In this document: one piece after another, positions 9,505 through 21,547 of the stretch
Layout: every line of letters starts with the position of its first letter
Numbering within the stretch: the first letter of the stretch is position 1
Source: Ephemerocybe angulata
Taxonomy: Eukaryota; Basidiomycota; Agaricomycetes; Agaricales; Psathyrellaceae
Assembly (NCBI GenBank): GCA_013368325.1
Contig: JAACJK010000001.1
Span: 1,488,001 to 1,552,000 of the forward strand
Length of the DNA stretch: 64,000 nt
Direction of reading: 5' to 3'
Program-made: the position numbers and the translations under genes
The notes under the pieces: model-generated
The model's input: the letters and a program-made list of their open reading frames with translations, nothing else
Told to the model about the DNA's origin: nothing
The model's database searches: none

Positions 9505-11003
9505 GAGGCTGAGAGTGCTGGATTCAACGGCCTACATTTGCCATTGGGTGAGAAGTTGAGAACCATGCATTCATGGAGCACTGAAAGAGCCTGAAAGAAC
9601 CCGTTCCGCGGAGCGGTGGCGAAGGTGATAGGTGATAGGTGATATTACCCGGACAAGGTCCAATTCCTGAACGCCGGGGGTCTGGGAGGCTACTGTAAGT
9701 ACAAGAAGGTATCTACAATTCCCAGCTCGTGCCCTACAACACACCGCCAAGCAGTCGCACGTATTTCAGGCCGTCCAGCGGTGTATTCTCAGGCAGGAGG
9801 CAATCATTATTTGAATCAAGAAACCAGAGACACTGGCACATTGCCCACTTTTGAGCTTTCAGGCAGTCAAAACAAATGGAGGAGAATATACATCGGTCGA
9901 GCCTCGAAGACCTCAAGGGACCGAAAGGCAAGTTGTGCAATGGAACGAGGACGGGTCTCCCTTTGGGATAGGGACAAGACGACGAGAAGGGTCTTTGACT
10001 AATCCCTGACAGGCCTGACAGTTCAGACCGTTGTCGTCTGATGAGGAGCGCTCTCGCGATTCGGACATTGTCCGCTAAGACCGAGGAGTGTACGCGCGTA
10101 TCAGTTGGCGGCGGGCGCCGACGTCCAGCACAGAGATGACCGGACTCCCAGAGCATGAGGTCGGTATGGAGGGGTGCTTTAGCCTCGGGTACACTGTGTG
10201 TAAGACAGCTCTACGAACTCCCCTGTGGACAGGCAAAGTCGTGTATGACAAAGTACGGCGCAGGGACACGGCGCATACCTCCCACAGCTCAACAGCTCAA
10301 AATCTGTGGGGAACGACGAGCATGGTAGAGAGCCACAGCACATGGTGCTGAATGAGGGCTCAAGCTCGAGGGCCGTCAGCTGTACGCAGCTTGTGTATAT
10401 GCCAAAGGCACGGGAGCAAGTTGGGAGCGGGATTCGCAAGGGGCAATTGAAAACGTCTCGAGCACTGCGATCTCGTCCTAGCTGTAATCGTCGGCGCGGC
10501 CGCAGCAGGCAGGCAGGCACGACAGCAAGTAGGGGCGTCGGATTGAATCTCGAGCGCAGAGATAGGGCACACGCAAGGGCATGGCGCAGGCGAGGGATGC
10601 GCGAGGACGACGCTGTAGGGAAGCCTGATATGCTGCAGGAAAGCACTCTCTACATCCTACACCTTTTCAGGCCAATCAACGAGTTGAAAGGGTGTAGAGA
10701 ATGTGCTCTGCGTAGAATATCTGCGTCTTTGTGTCCAGAATATGCGCAGAATTCGACCAGAAACACGATTTTCAAAAATCGATGGTGGTGGTTCGGGTGC
10801 GAAGGATACTAATACTTAGATCCTGAGTCATCTGTTTGTTCGTGTGGGTGCTGGCATGCCTGGACACTAACTTCCGGGTTCGAAGTAGCCGGCATGGCGA
10901 AGCACCCCTGTCTTCAACCCCATTGGCGCCCGCATCGTCGGCCTTCTCAAAAGCCCGTCCACTACAATTTCAAAGCATCCTCTTGCTTTCCTCCCCCACC
11001 ACA
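9505..11003. other. Intergenic region without a supported gene
   Basis: About 1.5 kb. Open frames of up to 168 codons exist on both strands (for example 10306-10812 plus and 10179-10646 minus), but none has protein-like composition, a domain, or plausible splice partners. The last 100 bp are pyrimidine-rich and form the probable promoter and leader of the reductase gene. Confidence 0.4.
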
Positions 11004-12558
11004 ATGCCCCCCTCCAACTACAAACAAATCGTCCTTAACTCTCGCCCTGTGGCCGACATCGAGCCTGATACCTTCAGGACCGAGGTTCGACCTTTCTCTG
11101 AGCTCAACCCAGGGAGTGAACAGGCGCTTGTGCAATGCACATGGCTATCGCTTGACCCGGCTATGAGGGGCTACATCAGGGATGCGAGAAGCTATCTACC
11201 GCCCGTAAAGATTGGGGAGGTGAGTGGAGGGCAATGGTTTGGTGAGAAACCCGTTCTGACAGTACTGATAACCATACTGCTTACTTGAAGGTAATGCGTG
11301 CCGGAGGTATTGGTGTTGTGGTCCGAGCTGGCCTTGGAAGCAAGTTCAAGGTGGGAGACTATGTCAGTGGTGCCTGGGGTGAGTATCCGGACTAGCCCTA
11401 TCCTGCAGAGACTAAACAACTTACCCACCATGGATTAGGTATGCAGGAGTACGCTGTCGTGAAGGACAAGTACCTTGAGAAGTTGGAGTGTGTTGCATGC
11501 CTTGTCCCACCATGATGTGCGGCTGATGGTCTCTTACAGTCTTCCTGCAGGAGTTGAACCTTTGGATTACCTGAACGTTCTTGGGAGCTCTGGTACGTAC
11601 AACGCTTGCATCATGCCTGAACACGCTGGTTAAGAAGACTATTACTTTTAGGATTAACCGCCTATTTCGTAAGGATGCACCAGACCCTTTGATGCTATTG
11701 TCTAATTCATCGAGGCTAGGGATTGAAAGATATCGGGCAGCTCAAGGCAGGCGAGAAACTCGTCGTCTCTGGCGCAGCTGGATCCGTTGGTACCGTCGCG
11801 TGCCAGTTGGGCAAAGCCGCTGGAGCCAAGGTCTATGCTATTGCCGGCGGCCCGGAGAAGTGCAAATGGCTTGAACAAGAAATCGGTGTCGACAAGGCGC
11901 TCGACTACAAGAGTCCTACGTTCTATGCTGACGTCAAGAAGCATGTCGGATACCTCGACGTCTACTTTGATAACGTCGGTGGGGACATTTTGGACTTCAT
12001 GCTTACCAGGTTGAATAAGGATGCCAGAATTGCTCTCTGTGGTAAGTGCAGTCAAGTTACTTGTGGTCTTGCGTGTCTGACCTCTTTATTTCTCAGGTGC
12101 TATCTCTCAATACAGTGGGTATCAGAAATCATTCACTGGGTGAATAGGCTCATGAAACAGCGACAAATCAGATGCGGTAAAGCCCAAGGGGCTCCAGGGT
12201 TACATGAACCTGATTTCTCAGAGAGCAACCCTGCGTGGCTTCATCGTGTAAGTGGCTTCTCTATAGCATTCATCATACCAGACTAACTCGGTGCCAGAAT
12301 GGACTACGAGAAGCAGTATCCAGAAGCACTCACTGAACTGAGAAAAGGGCTAAGCAGCGGCGCGATCAAGCGCAAGTTCCACGTCGTTGAAGGTGGAATC
12401 GAGCAAGCCCCCAAAGCCCTCCCCATGCTCTTCTCTGGTGGCAACACGGGAAAATTGTAAGCGAATTACAACTCAATTTACCTCACTGTGATCTTGACCG
12501 TATTGGTTTCAGGGTTGTCAAGGTATCGGCAGAGCCGTCAGTCCAAGCAAAGCTATAA
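11004..12558 (+). CDS. NADP-dependent alkenal/prostaglandin-type double-bond reductase (zinc-free MDR family)
   Basis: Ten exons (11004-11219, 11291-11378, 11439-11487, 11540-11592, 11652-11668, 11720-12041, 12097-12118, 12161-12247, 12298-12456, 12513-12558) join to 352 residues. It shows the leukotriene B4 dehydrogenase/alkenal reductase pattern: 'SLDPAMRGY' near residue 53, 'GMQEYAVV', 'LNVLGSSGLTAYFGL', the nucleotide loop 'VVSGAAGSVGTVACQLGK' (AAGSVG, for NADPH), 'YFDNVGG' and 'LFSGGNTGKLVVKV' at the end. The zinc ligands of classical alcohol dehydrogenases are absent, as in this subgroup. Members reduce alpha,beta-unsaturated aldehydes or ketones, often for detoxification. It is cytosolic by lack of signals. 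Exon 5 is a 17-nt microexon and exon 7 has 22 nt. Confidence 0.9.
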
Positions 12559-12749
12559 GCGCGCGGTGCAAAGTTACATCATCATGATCCCAGCACAAGA
12601 CGACATAAGAAGCCCATACTGTATATACCATACGAGAAGATTAAGCAGCCGATAGAAAGTAAATATTGAATAAACGAAGAGTGTCCGAATAGATATGCGA
12701 CAAAGAATGTGGGGTTGATAAGTATCCGAGAGGAGGGTGCGAAGGGTAT

Positions 12750-14120
12750 TTAGCGTCGTGGGTGTATACTCGTGTAGTCTGGGGGAGGCTCCTCAGGGTT
12801 CGAAGCACGAGGGGAGGCTTGCGAATCTATCATGTGCATGCGTTCCCTCAGAGCTGTCAGTTGGGCCAACATTTCGTCACTCTCGGTATCGTGGCGCCGT
12901 GGGGTTCTTGATCCCCCCATGCTGCTTCTCCGTTCCAATTCGGATATCTCTCTGTCGAGTCGGTCCCGCTCTCGTTTAAGCTCTTCCACTGGAGAAGAAG
13001 GGATGCTTCCGGGTGCCTTGCGGCGCTTCGACTGTTTCCGTCGATGCGTCGGAGTCGTGGTGGCCAAGGTTTCGCTCCCCAGTGACGAAGGTGTGTGATG
13101 TTGAGAGGAACCCCCCGCGAGAGTGCTACTGGCAGTGAGCTCTGTGGGGAACCGGTCGACTGAGGGAGGTGTGAATTGAGCTTGCAGAGCCAGGGTCTGC
13201 GCCAGCCGCGCCTTCTCGCTCCTCGGCTCGTAAGATCTTGAAGCAGGGGCTGAATGTGAACCGGTAGACTCTGTTGGAGACGTGCCGGAAAGGGGTATCG
13301 GAGGTGGAGGCTGGTCGACTATGAACGGAGATACGACATCGTTTTCTTTCAGTTTGAGCTTCTTCTTCTGCTTCTTCTCCAGTTCCTTGGCTGTAATGGG
13401 TCTGCCCTGCCTGCGAATGCAGTAAAGCAGGAAGCCAAAGAGCGCGATCAGCGCGACGCCACCGACGACTCCGCCGGCGATAGCTCCCACCGGGACAGAC
13501 GATTTCTTATCCGCCGACGTTTCGTCTCGTGTGGATGTTGGAACGGAGCTGGTTGTAGGAAGGACGGTCCCCGACATAGGCCCAGTCTCACTGGTTGACA
13601 GGATATAAGCATGGGATCCAAAAGAGATATGGTCAACAGCTTACGTCTGGGACGGAGAGGGTGGTGTTCCCGGCGGGTAGATCTGAAACGGCTTGGATTC
13701 TGCCAGCGTTTTTGGTGGCCTGCCAACCTTTGAGGTGAGCCAAGCAAATCAGAAGGACGAGAAACAGTGCTCACGTTGATGTCGTGTCCGTCATTCGCAC
13801 CAAGAACCCCGTGCTGAAAGATGATGAGTACCTCGCTGGCCAACAGGTCGTCTCACTCACTCAGTTGGCACATAAGGGAGTCTGAATCCAGCATCCGGGA
13901 GCTTGTTCAAATCGTGGTTGGCGAAGAGGGTAGTTGTATTTTCTCGTTTGGTGTTAACGAGGATGACATCTACGAATTGTGGGTCCCCGCTTGAGAGGTT
14001 CGCGTAGAAGAATACGATCGTGTCCGGCACCGGCTTGTCCGTTCCCCATGGATCCAAATCGAATGTGAGCGCAGAGCAAAGCGATGGGGCAGCTATAAGG
14101 GCGAGTTGCCTGTGCAGAAG
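12750..14120 (-). CDS. Single-pass membrane protein with Ser/Thr-rich ectodomain and PPxY tail
   Basis: The main exon (12750-13590) follows small exons 13645-13719 and 13775-13813 and a larger one ending at 13861. The ectodomain reads 'DLDPWGTDKPVPDTIVFFY', 'VDVILVNT', 'TGFLVRMTD', 'SKPFQIYPPGTPPSP', a pattern of cell-surface proteins common in Agaricomycetes. A Ser/Thr-rich stalk precedes one membrane helix ('VGAIAGGVVGGVALIALFGF') and a basic stop-transfer (CIRRQGR). The cytosolic part is long, disordered, with a coiled-coil stretch ('LKRERDRLDREISELERRS') and the PPxY motif PPDY near the C-terminus, a known docking site for Rsp5-type WW domains. The 5' exon with the signal peptide could not be fixed; a hydrophobic frame near 14372 is a candidate. 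No enzymatic role is suggested. Confidence 0.7.
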
Positions 14121-14375
14121 GGTGATGGAAATAGGTCGGGTGTAAGAGTTCCGAGCTTCTCGTCTATAGTCTCTTTGCCACTGACCAATATAGAACCTTG
14201 AGCAGAGCGCTTGGCATAGTGAGGGGCGAACTGCAATACTGTCGATTCCGTGGGTATCAATTGGATGACATGGGGCGAGGAACTGCCTTTTGGAACGTGA
14301 AGGCAAGGACGAGACGACGAAGAAGGGAAACAAGGGCAAGTGTTCCAGCTCCCATCGCTGTCGGCAGTGATGTCC

Positions 14376-14967
14376 ACTTCATCAGGAATCCGACGTATGT
14401 TGTGGGCCGGCCTTTGCGGCTAACCCAGCTCTCACCTCAGCCATCAACATCCCCATCACAGTTCGGCCTCAGACACAGGTCTCGCCAAGTTCTCACAGGA
14501 CCAGCCGCATCATGCATGCGTAGTACACAGAGCACTTCTATCAAGCAAATTATCGGCGGGTAAGTTGTTTTTTCCGAGTGTGTCCGTAGAGTATGGTAGG
14601 GATAAACCCTAGTTTGATAGTGTACCGAGGAGGAAATGCTTGACGCACTGGCGCTCGTAGAGCGCGCGGTGTGGGGCTCGCTTTCCTGAGGATGCCTGCC
14701 GATGGGTAAGTTGACCACAGATGTCCTATGGATCGCTTTAAGGCGTTAAGCGCCCTGGAACGCGGCGCACGATGCTACACAGCCTACACTACAGCATCCG
14801 TAAACATTGTGAAGTGGCCGCCCGCTGGCAGCGTCGTTGAGGAATCATCTTGGCCGCAAGACTCTCGGCCTCCCTCGGGTTCTCTGGACTCTGGAGCCCA
14901 CTGCCTTTCAGTGCCTTTCCTCCCGCTTCTTCAACTGCCCCATCGGAATACCCTCTGGCAGCACAAC
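14376..14967. other. Intergenic region without a supported gene
   Basis: Lies upstream of the membrane-protein gene (minus strand) and probably holds its promoter, perhaps also its first exon. Nothing recognisable was found on either strand. Confidence 0.35.
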
Positions 14968-15487
14968 AACCGACTCTAAATGGGCGTCTTTGATCTTGAC
15001 GATAGGGACCCAGCTGTAATAAAGTACTCTGACAACTGGAGCAAGCTGGCATGATGCTGGGTGGGTACGATATTACGATCTTATGGACGCTTGAACTTGG
15101 GCACGCGCGAAGGTCAGTTTCGCGGGTATGACTTTCTACTTCTACTCAGGTGACTGCCTATGTACTTAGATCTCAGGCTATTTCGGTCCTGCTCAAATAT
15201 CTGTGTAGGAACCTCAAGGATGCGCAAAAATCCGTGTTAAGTTCGACCAGGCGTGCGGCTGGTAAACCACACTCATACCTGAGTGTACGAAACCTACTAT
15301 GCGGCAAATTACCTGGACCACTCCTGCCCTCTGTCTACATCCCAGAGCTCTGCCTCCTCAATCCCTCTGCGCCGATACCAGTCGCCAGCGCTTGAGCAGG
15401 ACTCGAGGAGTATCAATACAACTACAACACGGCAGCCCTTACTGAGAGACGTGGATACCGCCCCACCGTCCGACTATCACGCTTAGC
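14968..15487 (+). pseudogene. Decayed gene of a basidiomycete cell-surface membrane protein
   Basis: Pieces in several frames match the layout of a common Agaricomycete surface-protein family. The start is 'MGVFDLDDRDPAVIKYSDNW' (14980 on), followed out of frame by 'SYGRLNLGTREGQFRG' (about 15080) and 'FYFYSG' (about 15132). Stop codons and frame changes separate them and the expected membrane helix is missing. The 3' frame (15283-15486) has the Ser/Pro-rich tail typical of such proteins and ends 'PPSDYHA'. No set of splice sites restores a full frame by eye. It may be an eroded relative of the membrane-protein gene just upstream. Confidence 0.35.
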
Positions 15488-15899
15488 CGCAACCTGCTGT
15501 TCTGGGATGTGATAGATAGCTTTTCGTTTCCATTTTATGTTCCTCCTAGTACTCCTGATTCTGATAGATTACTCGATCCTGAGTGCTGAGGGTGGCACGA
15601 AGAGGATGGGTCGTCTGTTGCGTTGCCACAGGTCTAGCGACTCTTGATTTGCGCCTGGGCACCAAGCACTGAGCAGAGATAGTTTGCCTTTGCTGTATAA
15701 AAGCGGGAATATACTATTCGGGGTGTCTCACTCGATCCCTTGCCATTAATGGGAGCTCCCGCTGAGTTGAATTGCAAATCAGCGTGCTCTCGCTCTCTTG
15801 TCCGGAACCCACGACGAATCGATTATATGTCCACAAATCCCCGTACGCCCCAGACCAGTTACTTTTAACATCAACAGCTGACCTATTGGACGATACTCC
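15488..15899. other. Intergenic region without a supported gene
   Basis: A TATAAAAG box lies at about 15695, roughly 200 bp before the next ATG. Nothing else recognisable. Confidence 0.4.
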
Positions 15900-16389
15900 A
15901 TGATAGGTATGAATTTCTCAATCCCAGGAGCGATGCAACCATCCGGGTCCATGGAGGGGGTGCAGCGTCTCATGAAGGACACACGCAACTCGGAGTCAGA
16001 TGCACAGAACGCAACCAACGCGAGCTCGCGATCTGGAACAACTAGCAAATGGATCCAGTCGGTGGAAGAAACTCACACTCAGGAGCAACTGGACTCGGTG
16101 CATGATAAGTTCGCCATTACTCCCGAATATCTTAGAAGTAAAAGAGGTGGTGGGGGTGCGCCGTTGTTGCAGGATGACTCATACTATCCGAGGGCTGCAG
16201 AGAGACTAGAGGCGGAAATAGACCGGCAGGAAAGGTCAAGGGAGGCAGGTCGGGCGTCAACGTAAGTCTTGGTTTCGTTCGTTTTGGCTAGGTGGCCTGA
16301 CTGCTTGTGTCGACCTTTGAAGATCCAACACGGCTGAAATATCCAGACAACGTGCCCTGGAAATAATGAAAGAGTACGATGTCGTCTAG
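15900..16389 (+). CDS. Small hypothetical protein, 134 aa
   Basis: Two exons (15900-16261 and 16347-16389) with a good GTAAGT donor and ATATCCAG acceptor give 134 residues. The protein is hydrophilic and mostly helical: 'KWIQSVEETHTQEQLDSVHD', then a Gly-rich turn (RGGGG), then the charged helix 'AAERLEAEIDRQERSREAGR', ending 'QRALEIMKEYDVV'. No signal peptide, membrane segment or known domain is seen. An ATG nine bases downstream (15909) could serve as start. In-frame splicing to a short C-terminal exon supports a real gene. Confidence 0.5.
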
Positions 16390-17112
16390 AATTTTCCAGT
16401 GTAGCGTTGTGTTAGGGTCGAAATAGCTGTAATGTATCAAGTTAGATAGCTTCAGATAGCTTCAACCGGGTGACCCCATTGTGAGATCTTCGTCAAGGGT
16501 TCTCGCGCGTGGAACCGAACTCGTGTGATTCTCTAATCTAGGATGTAGCGTCCTGCCTCTCCAAAGGTATGCAAGTCGGTTGTTAGGACTCTTGTCTACT
16601 CGTCCTCATAGCCCGTCACTGCTCGGCGTGCCCGGTTGGGAACTGTAGCCAAGCGTTAAGGTCCTGCGGTCACAACAACACATGGCCAAGGACGCACCTG
16701 GGTATCCCATAGGGAGAGGTGGTGGGGGAACATATCCAAAGTGCGCACGAACGGGGGGAACGACGAGGGCGAGGACAGGTCCGACCGCGCCAATGATACA
16801 CGAGTAGAAAAGAACGGGGTTTTCGTGCGCTTGGCGTTGCTACAAGTCAATCCAAATGGGTGAGTAGAAGTCCATCGCTCAGTTCGTTTCGTCGCGTACG
16901 AGGTATTTGGAGGTGCCGCGGAAAAGGGACGCCATATTGCGCGCTGGACGGTGGGTGAGAGAGAGTCCGCTCGACGCCAGTTGGGAGCTCTCGGAGGATG
17001 TGATGGCTGAGTCAGCAGGCTTCTCACAGGCGAACCCGCGGCGTACAGCTTCAAGTTGCAACTCATTCCCGCTCCGCCACCACCACCCATTACCGCCGCT
17101 CATTTGCCCGCT
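16390..17112. other. Intergenic region, SART1 upstream flank
   Basis: No supported gene. Minus-strand frames of 138-144 codons here are Ser/Pro-rich and lack domains. A direct doubling of the word AGATAGCTTCA lies at about 16445-16463. Confidence 0.4.
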
Positions 17113-20041
17113 ATGGAGTCGAGTATAAGTCTCGAGGAGACGAACAAGATCCGTATCTCGCTCGGTCTCAAGCCGCTCACCGACGACAAGGCCCCCGAAA
17201 GCAAGGAAGCCCAGGCAGAGGACAATTATGCGAAGAAGCGGGATGAGGAAAACAAGGCGAAGGAAGCCAAGTACGTCGCCTGCTCTATGCCTCATGCACT
17301 TGCTCTGACATCCGCGCGTTTAATTTTCTCTCTGCAGGAAAGTCCAAGACCGAATTGCCAAGTGAGTGTCCTTCTCCTCGTCTCTTGCAGTCACTCCCAT
17401 TTTCTTCGGGTTAGCTAGGCCCCAGCCAGCTAGCTGCAAACATGAACCAATGGAAGAGCCAAAAATGCTCATTGAAATCCATCCTTTAGGGTACGAAACC
17501 GCCAAGAGCTCAATGCAAAGTTGAAAGGTGCAACTCTTGGAGATGCAGAAGGGGACCTGGACACGCTCAAGTGGATCAAGCGGGCGAAGAAGAAGGAGAA
17601 GGAACTTGCAAGGAAGAGGCAGGAGGAGATTGAGAGTATGGATAAGGCCATTCAGGAAGAGTATACCGAACGTGCGTCCCTTCTTGTCGCCGGCTGCGAA
17701 TATCGAGACTTACAATGTATTTTGCCCTTCGTAGGTGACATCGTTGGGCTAAAGGTCAGCCATGACTTCGATGGCATGGAAGATGGCGAAGCCCGGATAC
17801 TTACTTTGAAAGATAGCCGCATCCTTGATAACGAAGGTTCGTCTTGGTCCCAATGTCGCTTTCGATTCTTTACTTACGCTTTTGCACAGAGGATGAGCTA
17901 CATAATGTCGAAATGGCCGAGGAGGAGGTTCGGAAAAAGAATAAGGAACTCCGCATAAAGAGGCGCGACTACACAGGGTACGACGATGACGAGTTTGCTG
18001 AGGGCAATCAAGGTCTTATGAAGAGGTCGATCCTTGCGAAGTATGATGAGGAGATTGAAGGAAGCAAGTCAACGGTGTGTTGAGAGACTCCATATCTTCT
18101 CGAGCTTTTGGATACTGACTATGTCCTACAGGAATTCCGATTAGGCGCGTCAATGCCCTCACGGAAGGCACAGCAGGAGGAAGAGCGGAAGCAGGAAGCG
18201 GCATCGGTGAATAAGTCACTTCTTTCAATAGACTACGCTAGTGCGTCTGAGCAGCCTTCCCTTTTCTCCCTCTAACAGTCACTGATGCTGTTATTGTAGA
18301 GAACATAGAAACCGCAGACTATCTCAAGGAAGGTGACGCTGGCTTCAAGAAACCAAAGACCAAGAAGAAGCGTGCTTCGCGTCGCGCGGCAGCAGAGCTG
18401 GAGGAGCCGAACGGGGATGGGATGGATGTTGACGAGGTTAAGTTCACGCCGATACAGAGGGACTTGCACGCCAACTTTGTCGACGATGATGATCTCCAAG
18501 CTGCCCTCGCCCGCTCAAGAAGAGCGAAGGTGTTGAAGCCTAAGAAATTTACTGCGGAGGAGCTGGCAAGAAAAAGTATGTTCCTTTATCTTCTTCATAG
18601 CTCTTCGGATACTGATATGATGTCCCTAGTTGCGGAGGAGCGCGCTGAAGAAGAGGCGGAGGCCAAGATCAAGGCGGAACGAGACGAGGCTGGTGACGGC
18701 GACGAGCAAGACGGCGGCCTAGTGTTCGACGAAACAACCGAATTCGTAGCGTCAGTCGGACTTAACCCCATCGTCAAACCCGAACCCAAGGAACACGCCA
18801 TTCCCCCTTCGTCAAATTCAAAAGCGCGTTCAGAACCAAAATCGGGGGATGTTTCTATGGCCCCTGGGGATGTGGCTATGGAGGAGTTGGAGGCAGGTGA
18901 AGTGGGCGTGAAGGAGGAAGATGACGAGGATTTCAGTATGGCGATGCTTGACGAGATTGAGGCGCATATGAAGGCCGAGGATGGCGTCGAGGTCAAGAAG
19001 GAGGAGGGCGAAGGCGGGGACGGGGGCGTCGGAACGTCGTCCGAGCAGAATTTCAGCTCAGGTATGGCCGCCACACTTAATATCCTTCGACACCAAGGCG
19101 CCCTCGGAGGCCCAACCGCCGACCAGCGGGAGCGTGAAAAGCTTCAGACGCAGCGGGATCTTTGGCTGGCTGAGCAACGGTTCAAGCTCGCCAAGCGAGA
19201 GCTTGACCGCGTGAATGCCCGTGGCGGCAACCGTGACAAGGACCAGGCGCAGCGGGAGTACGATAACCGGCTACGTGAAGTGCAGGAGCGCCGCGACATC
19301 ATCGACAATTTCAACACTGGGTATAAACCCGACGTGAACATTGTGTACTATGACGATTATGGCCGGGAGTTGACGGTGAAGGAAGCGTGGAAGGCGTTGA
19401 GTCATAAGTTCCACGGAAAGATGCCAGGGAAGGGGAAGACAGAGAAGAAGCTGAAGAAGATTGCGGAGGAGAAGAAGAAGCTGGCGATGGCGAGTGGGGA
19501 TACGCCGCTGAGTATGAATGCGGCCTTCCAGGCGAGACAGGAAAAGACGGGTCAGGCCCATTTCGTGCTGAGCGTCGGAAACAGGGGGTTAGTAGTATCT
19601 TTCGTTCTTGTTGCGTGTGTTTTGGCTTACACCTGGTTTTTTTATAGTGCGATCCCACAAGCTGCCGACATCCTCGACGCCCACCCCCTTGCGAAAGGCA
19701 AGACGGAAAAGGCGAAGAAGAAGAAGGAAGGCAAGCAAGCCCAACAAAACGCCCTCAATTCAGGCGAAGGAGGCTTCATGACGGTCCCTGCACCCCTCGC
19801 CAACAACGGTGGATTCTCCAATGGCGGGTTCTCTGGCGTGAACAGCACCTCTGGGTCTCCTGCGCCCCGTGCTGGATTCTCGAGGATTGGCGCTGCACTC
19901 GATTCGCCCGCTTTCTCGGGATCCCAGGGCGGTACGCCCGTGCCACCAGATGGCAGTAGGGCGAAGGTTACGATTGGGCTGGGGACGAAGAGGAAGGCGG
20001 GGGATGAGGCCCCGGGTTCTCCGCCTGCGAAGCGACGATAG
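17113..20041 (+). CDS. SNU66: SART1/Snu66 family U4/U6.U5 tri-snRNP protein
   Basis: Nine exons (17113-17270, 17338-17361, 17490-17671, 17735-17836, 17890-18074, 18132-18240, 18300-18575, 18630-19587, 19648-20041) give 795 residues. It begins 'SISLEETNKIRISLGLKPL', the conserved N-terminus of SART-1 proteins. Other family blocks are 'LVGLKVSHDFD'-type 'IVGLKVSHDFDGMEDGEA', 'ILTLKDSRILDN', 'KRRDYTGYDDDEF', 'ILAKYDEEIEG' and the C-terminal 'VNIVYYDDYGRELTVKEAWK' followed by 'LSHKFHGKMPGKGKTEKKLK'. SART1 links U4/U6 with U5 in the tri-snRNP and is needed for spliceosome activation; it acts in the nucleus. Acidic low-complexity stretches and coiled coil fill the middle. The last intron (19588-19647) has no in-frame stop, so an isoform keeping it would remain open. 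Confidence 0.95.
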
Positions 20042-20516
20042 ACCTCTGCCCGACCTGCTTGCGATTAACAGGTTTATAGGGTTATGTTTTCTGTACTATT
20101 CACTCCTTTTTATACCACTGATTTGACTTGCTTTCTCCTTATGATATGCACTACAATGTAATAATATAGATAGGCGCCTGCCTTCAAATTAAGTTGCCCC
20201 GCGTTTGGATGCAGACACCACGAGATCGTATGCAACAATGCCAAACGGCCAGACTACGACACAGGCATGCCTATTCTCTCACTCTCCGCTTCTCTCTTTC
20301 TCTCCAGGGCTTCCCGTTCTTAACACTAAGCCCTCTTCTCGAGCGCCGTTCCAACCTTTTGAGGAACACATCTGGCGTGAACTCGACCATTTGAAGTTAT
20401 GTTGGGCCGCATATACCCGGCCGCCGACAACCGAATCTCGCTCAACCGCGTTAGATATCCTCTCTCGGCGTCATCCTGGTCCAGTGCGTACAACGCCTGC
20501 TTCGACACTGAGAAGT
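20042..20516. other. Convergent 3' region with a possible small ORF
   Basis: SART1 and the RNase H2 gene converge here. A plus-strand frame of 105 codons at 20205-20522 has a protein-like part ('FQPFEEHIWRELDHLKL') and overlaps the end of the RNase H2 gene by a few bases. It has no domain and no clear promoter, and is not called as a gene. Confidence 0.3.
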
Positions 20517-21547
20517 TCATAGCGTGCTCACACTCGACAGGTGTAAATCTCGTGCTACCGCAGACTTGTCTTTCTCCAGGCCTGATCCACTCTCGAAGGC
20601 TTTCACAAGGGATTCTTGTCCTTCATCCGTCCATTTGACCGCAGCTGCTTGCTTGTCAAGGAGGACTTTCACCGTTGTCCAGGAGAAGCGGACGAGCTTT
20701 GGGAAGCCGAAGATGGGGTCGATGGCGCCTTTCAGCCATTTTACTGTGTTCGGATCTGAATGACAGTCAGTAGAGCAGGGATAAGGCTGTAGGGACCACG
20801 CACCTGAAGGATAGCCCGAGCCGAGCTCCGAGCTCCATTTTGACGTCTCAGCGCCCTTATCCTCTTCAAAAGCCCACGACTCGACGCATGCGTCCCTCGT
20901 CACCTTCGCGGCCACACTCGCCGCACCGACGATCTTGAACTTCGAATCGGCCTTTTGCGTGACCGTGAAGTCAATCCCCGTGAATATGCTGGACAGGTAG
21001 GCTTGGTATTTCTCGGTGTTTCCGAGCGCGTCGACGTAGACTTCGGAGAGTTCGATGCCGCTGGCGAGGACCTGGCGGATGAGGGAGATGGTCGCGTTTT
21101 CGGATTGCTTGTTGAGATTTGTGGGTGGGCGGCGGAGCATGCCGTTTGAGATTGCTTGTGGGGAGATGACTTCGACTGACCAGCCGAGGTTTGTAGGGTC
21201 AGAGCTCAGCACGTCGAGCAGGGAGGAACGGGTGTCGGCCTTGAGGACCTTCGAATCTAAGGTCGCGTTAAGTACTACGTTACGCGTCATAGATGGCCTC
21301 CTTGCTCACCGTTGAAGCCCATCTCCTCTAAGTCAGCTTTGTACGCGATTGGGCAGTACGCGACGCCGTAGACTAGTGGTCCGAGGACGGGCCCCCTCCC
21401 TGCTTCGTCGACACCGAGCATATACGGTCCGGGGGCTGTGGGTGTGGGCGAATGGTATGTGTACGACTCGGTCAGGGGCACTGAGGGGCCTGGGGCGGAC
21501 GGCACAACGCTGGGAGCGACCTCCTCGATCTCTTCGGTGTCGGACAT
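20517..21547 (-). CDS. RNH201: Ribonuclease H2 catalytic subunit A
   Basis: Three exons (21310-21547, 20804-21256, 20517-20755) give 309 residues. The RNase HII signature '[17 protein letters not shown]' holds the first catalytic Asp-Glu pair. It is followed by 'DSKVLK', 'SEVYVDALG' with the third acidic residue, '[19 protein letters not shown]' with the fourth, and '[14 protein letters not shown]', the Tyr-containing end of the active site that recognises the RNA-DNA junction. The enzyme removes RNA from RNA:DNA hybrids and single ribonucleotides from DNA, acting in the nucleus with subunits B and C. About 40 residues precede the core and are Pro-rich. The C-terminus is short and rich in Ser and Leu. 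The gene is converging on SART1 and divergent from the next gene, 180 bp away. Confidence 0.96.

Noticed and set aside
10179..10812. Frames of 155 and 168 codons on opposite strands
   Set aside because: Both overlap each other, have no domain, and are Arg- or Cys-rich in a way expected of random GC-rich DNA.
15488..16650. Search for tRNA genes by eye (B-box-like GGTTCRA words here and elsewhere)
   Set aside because: No B-box candidate was paired with an A-box and a folding acceptor stem anywhere in the window.
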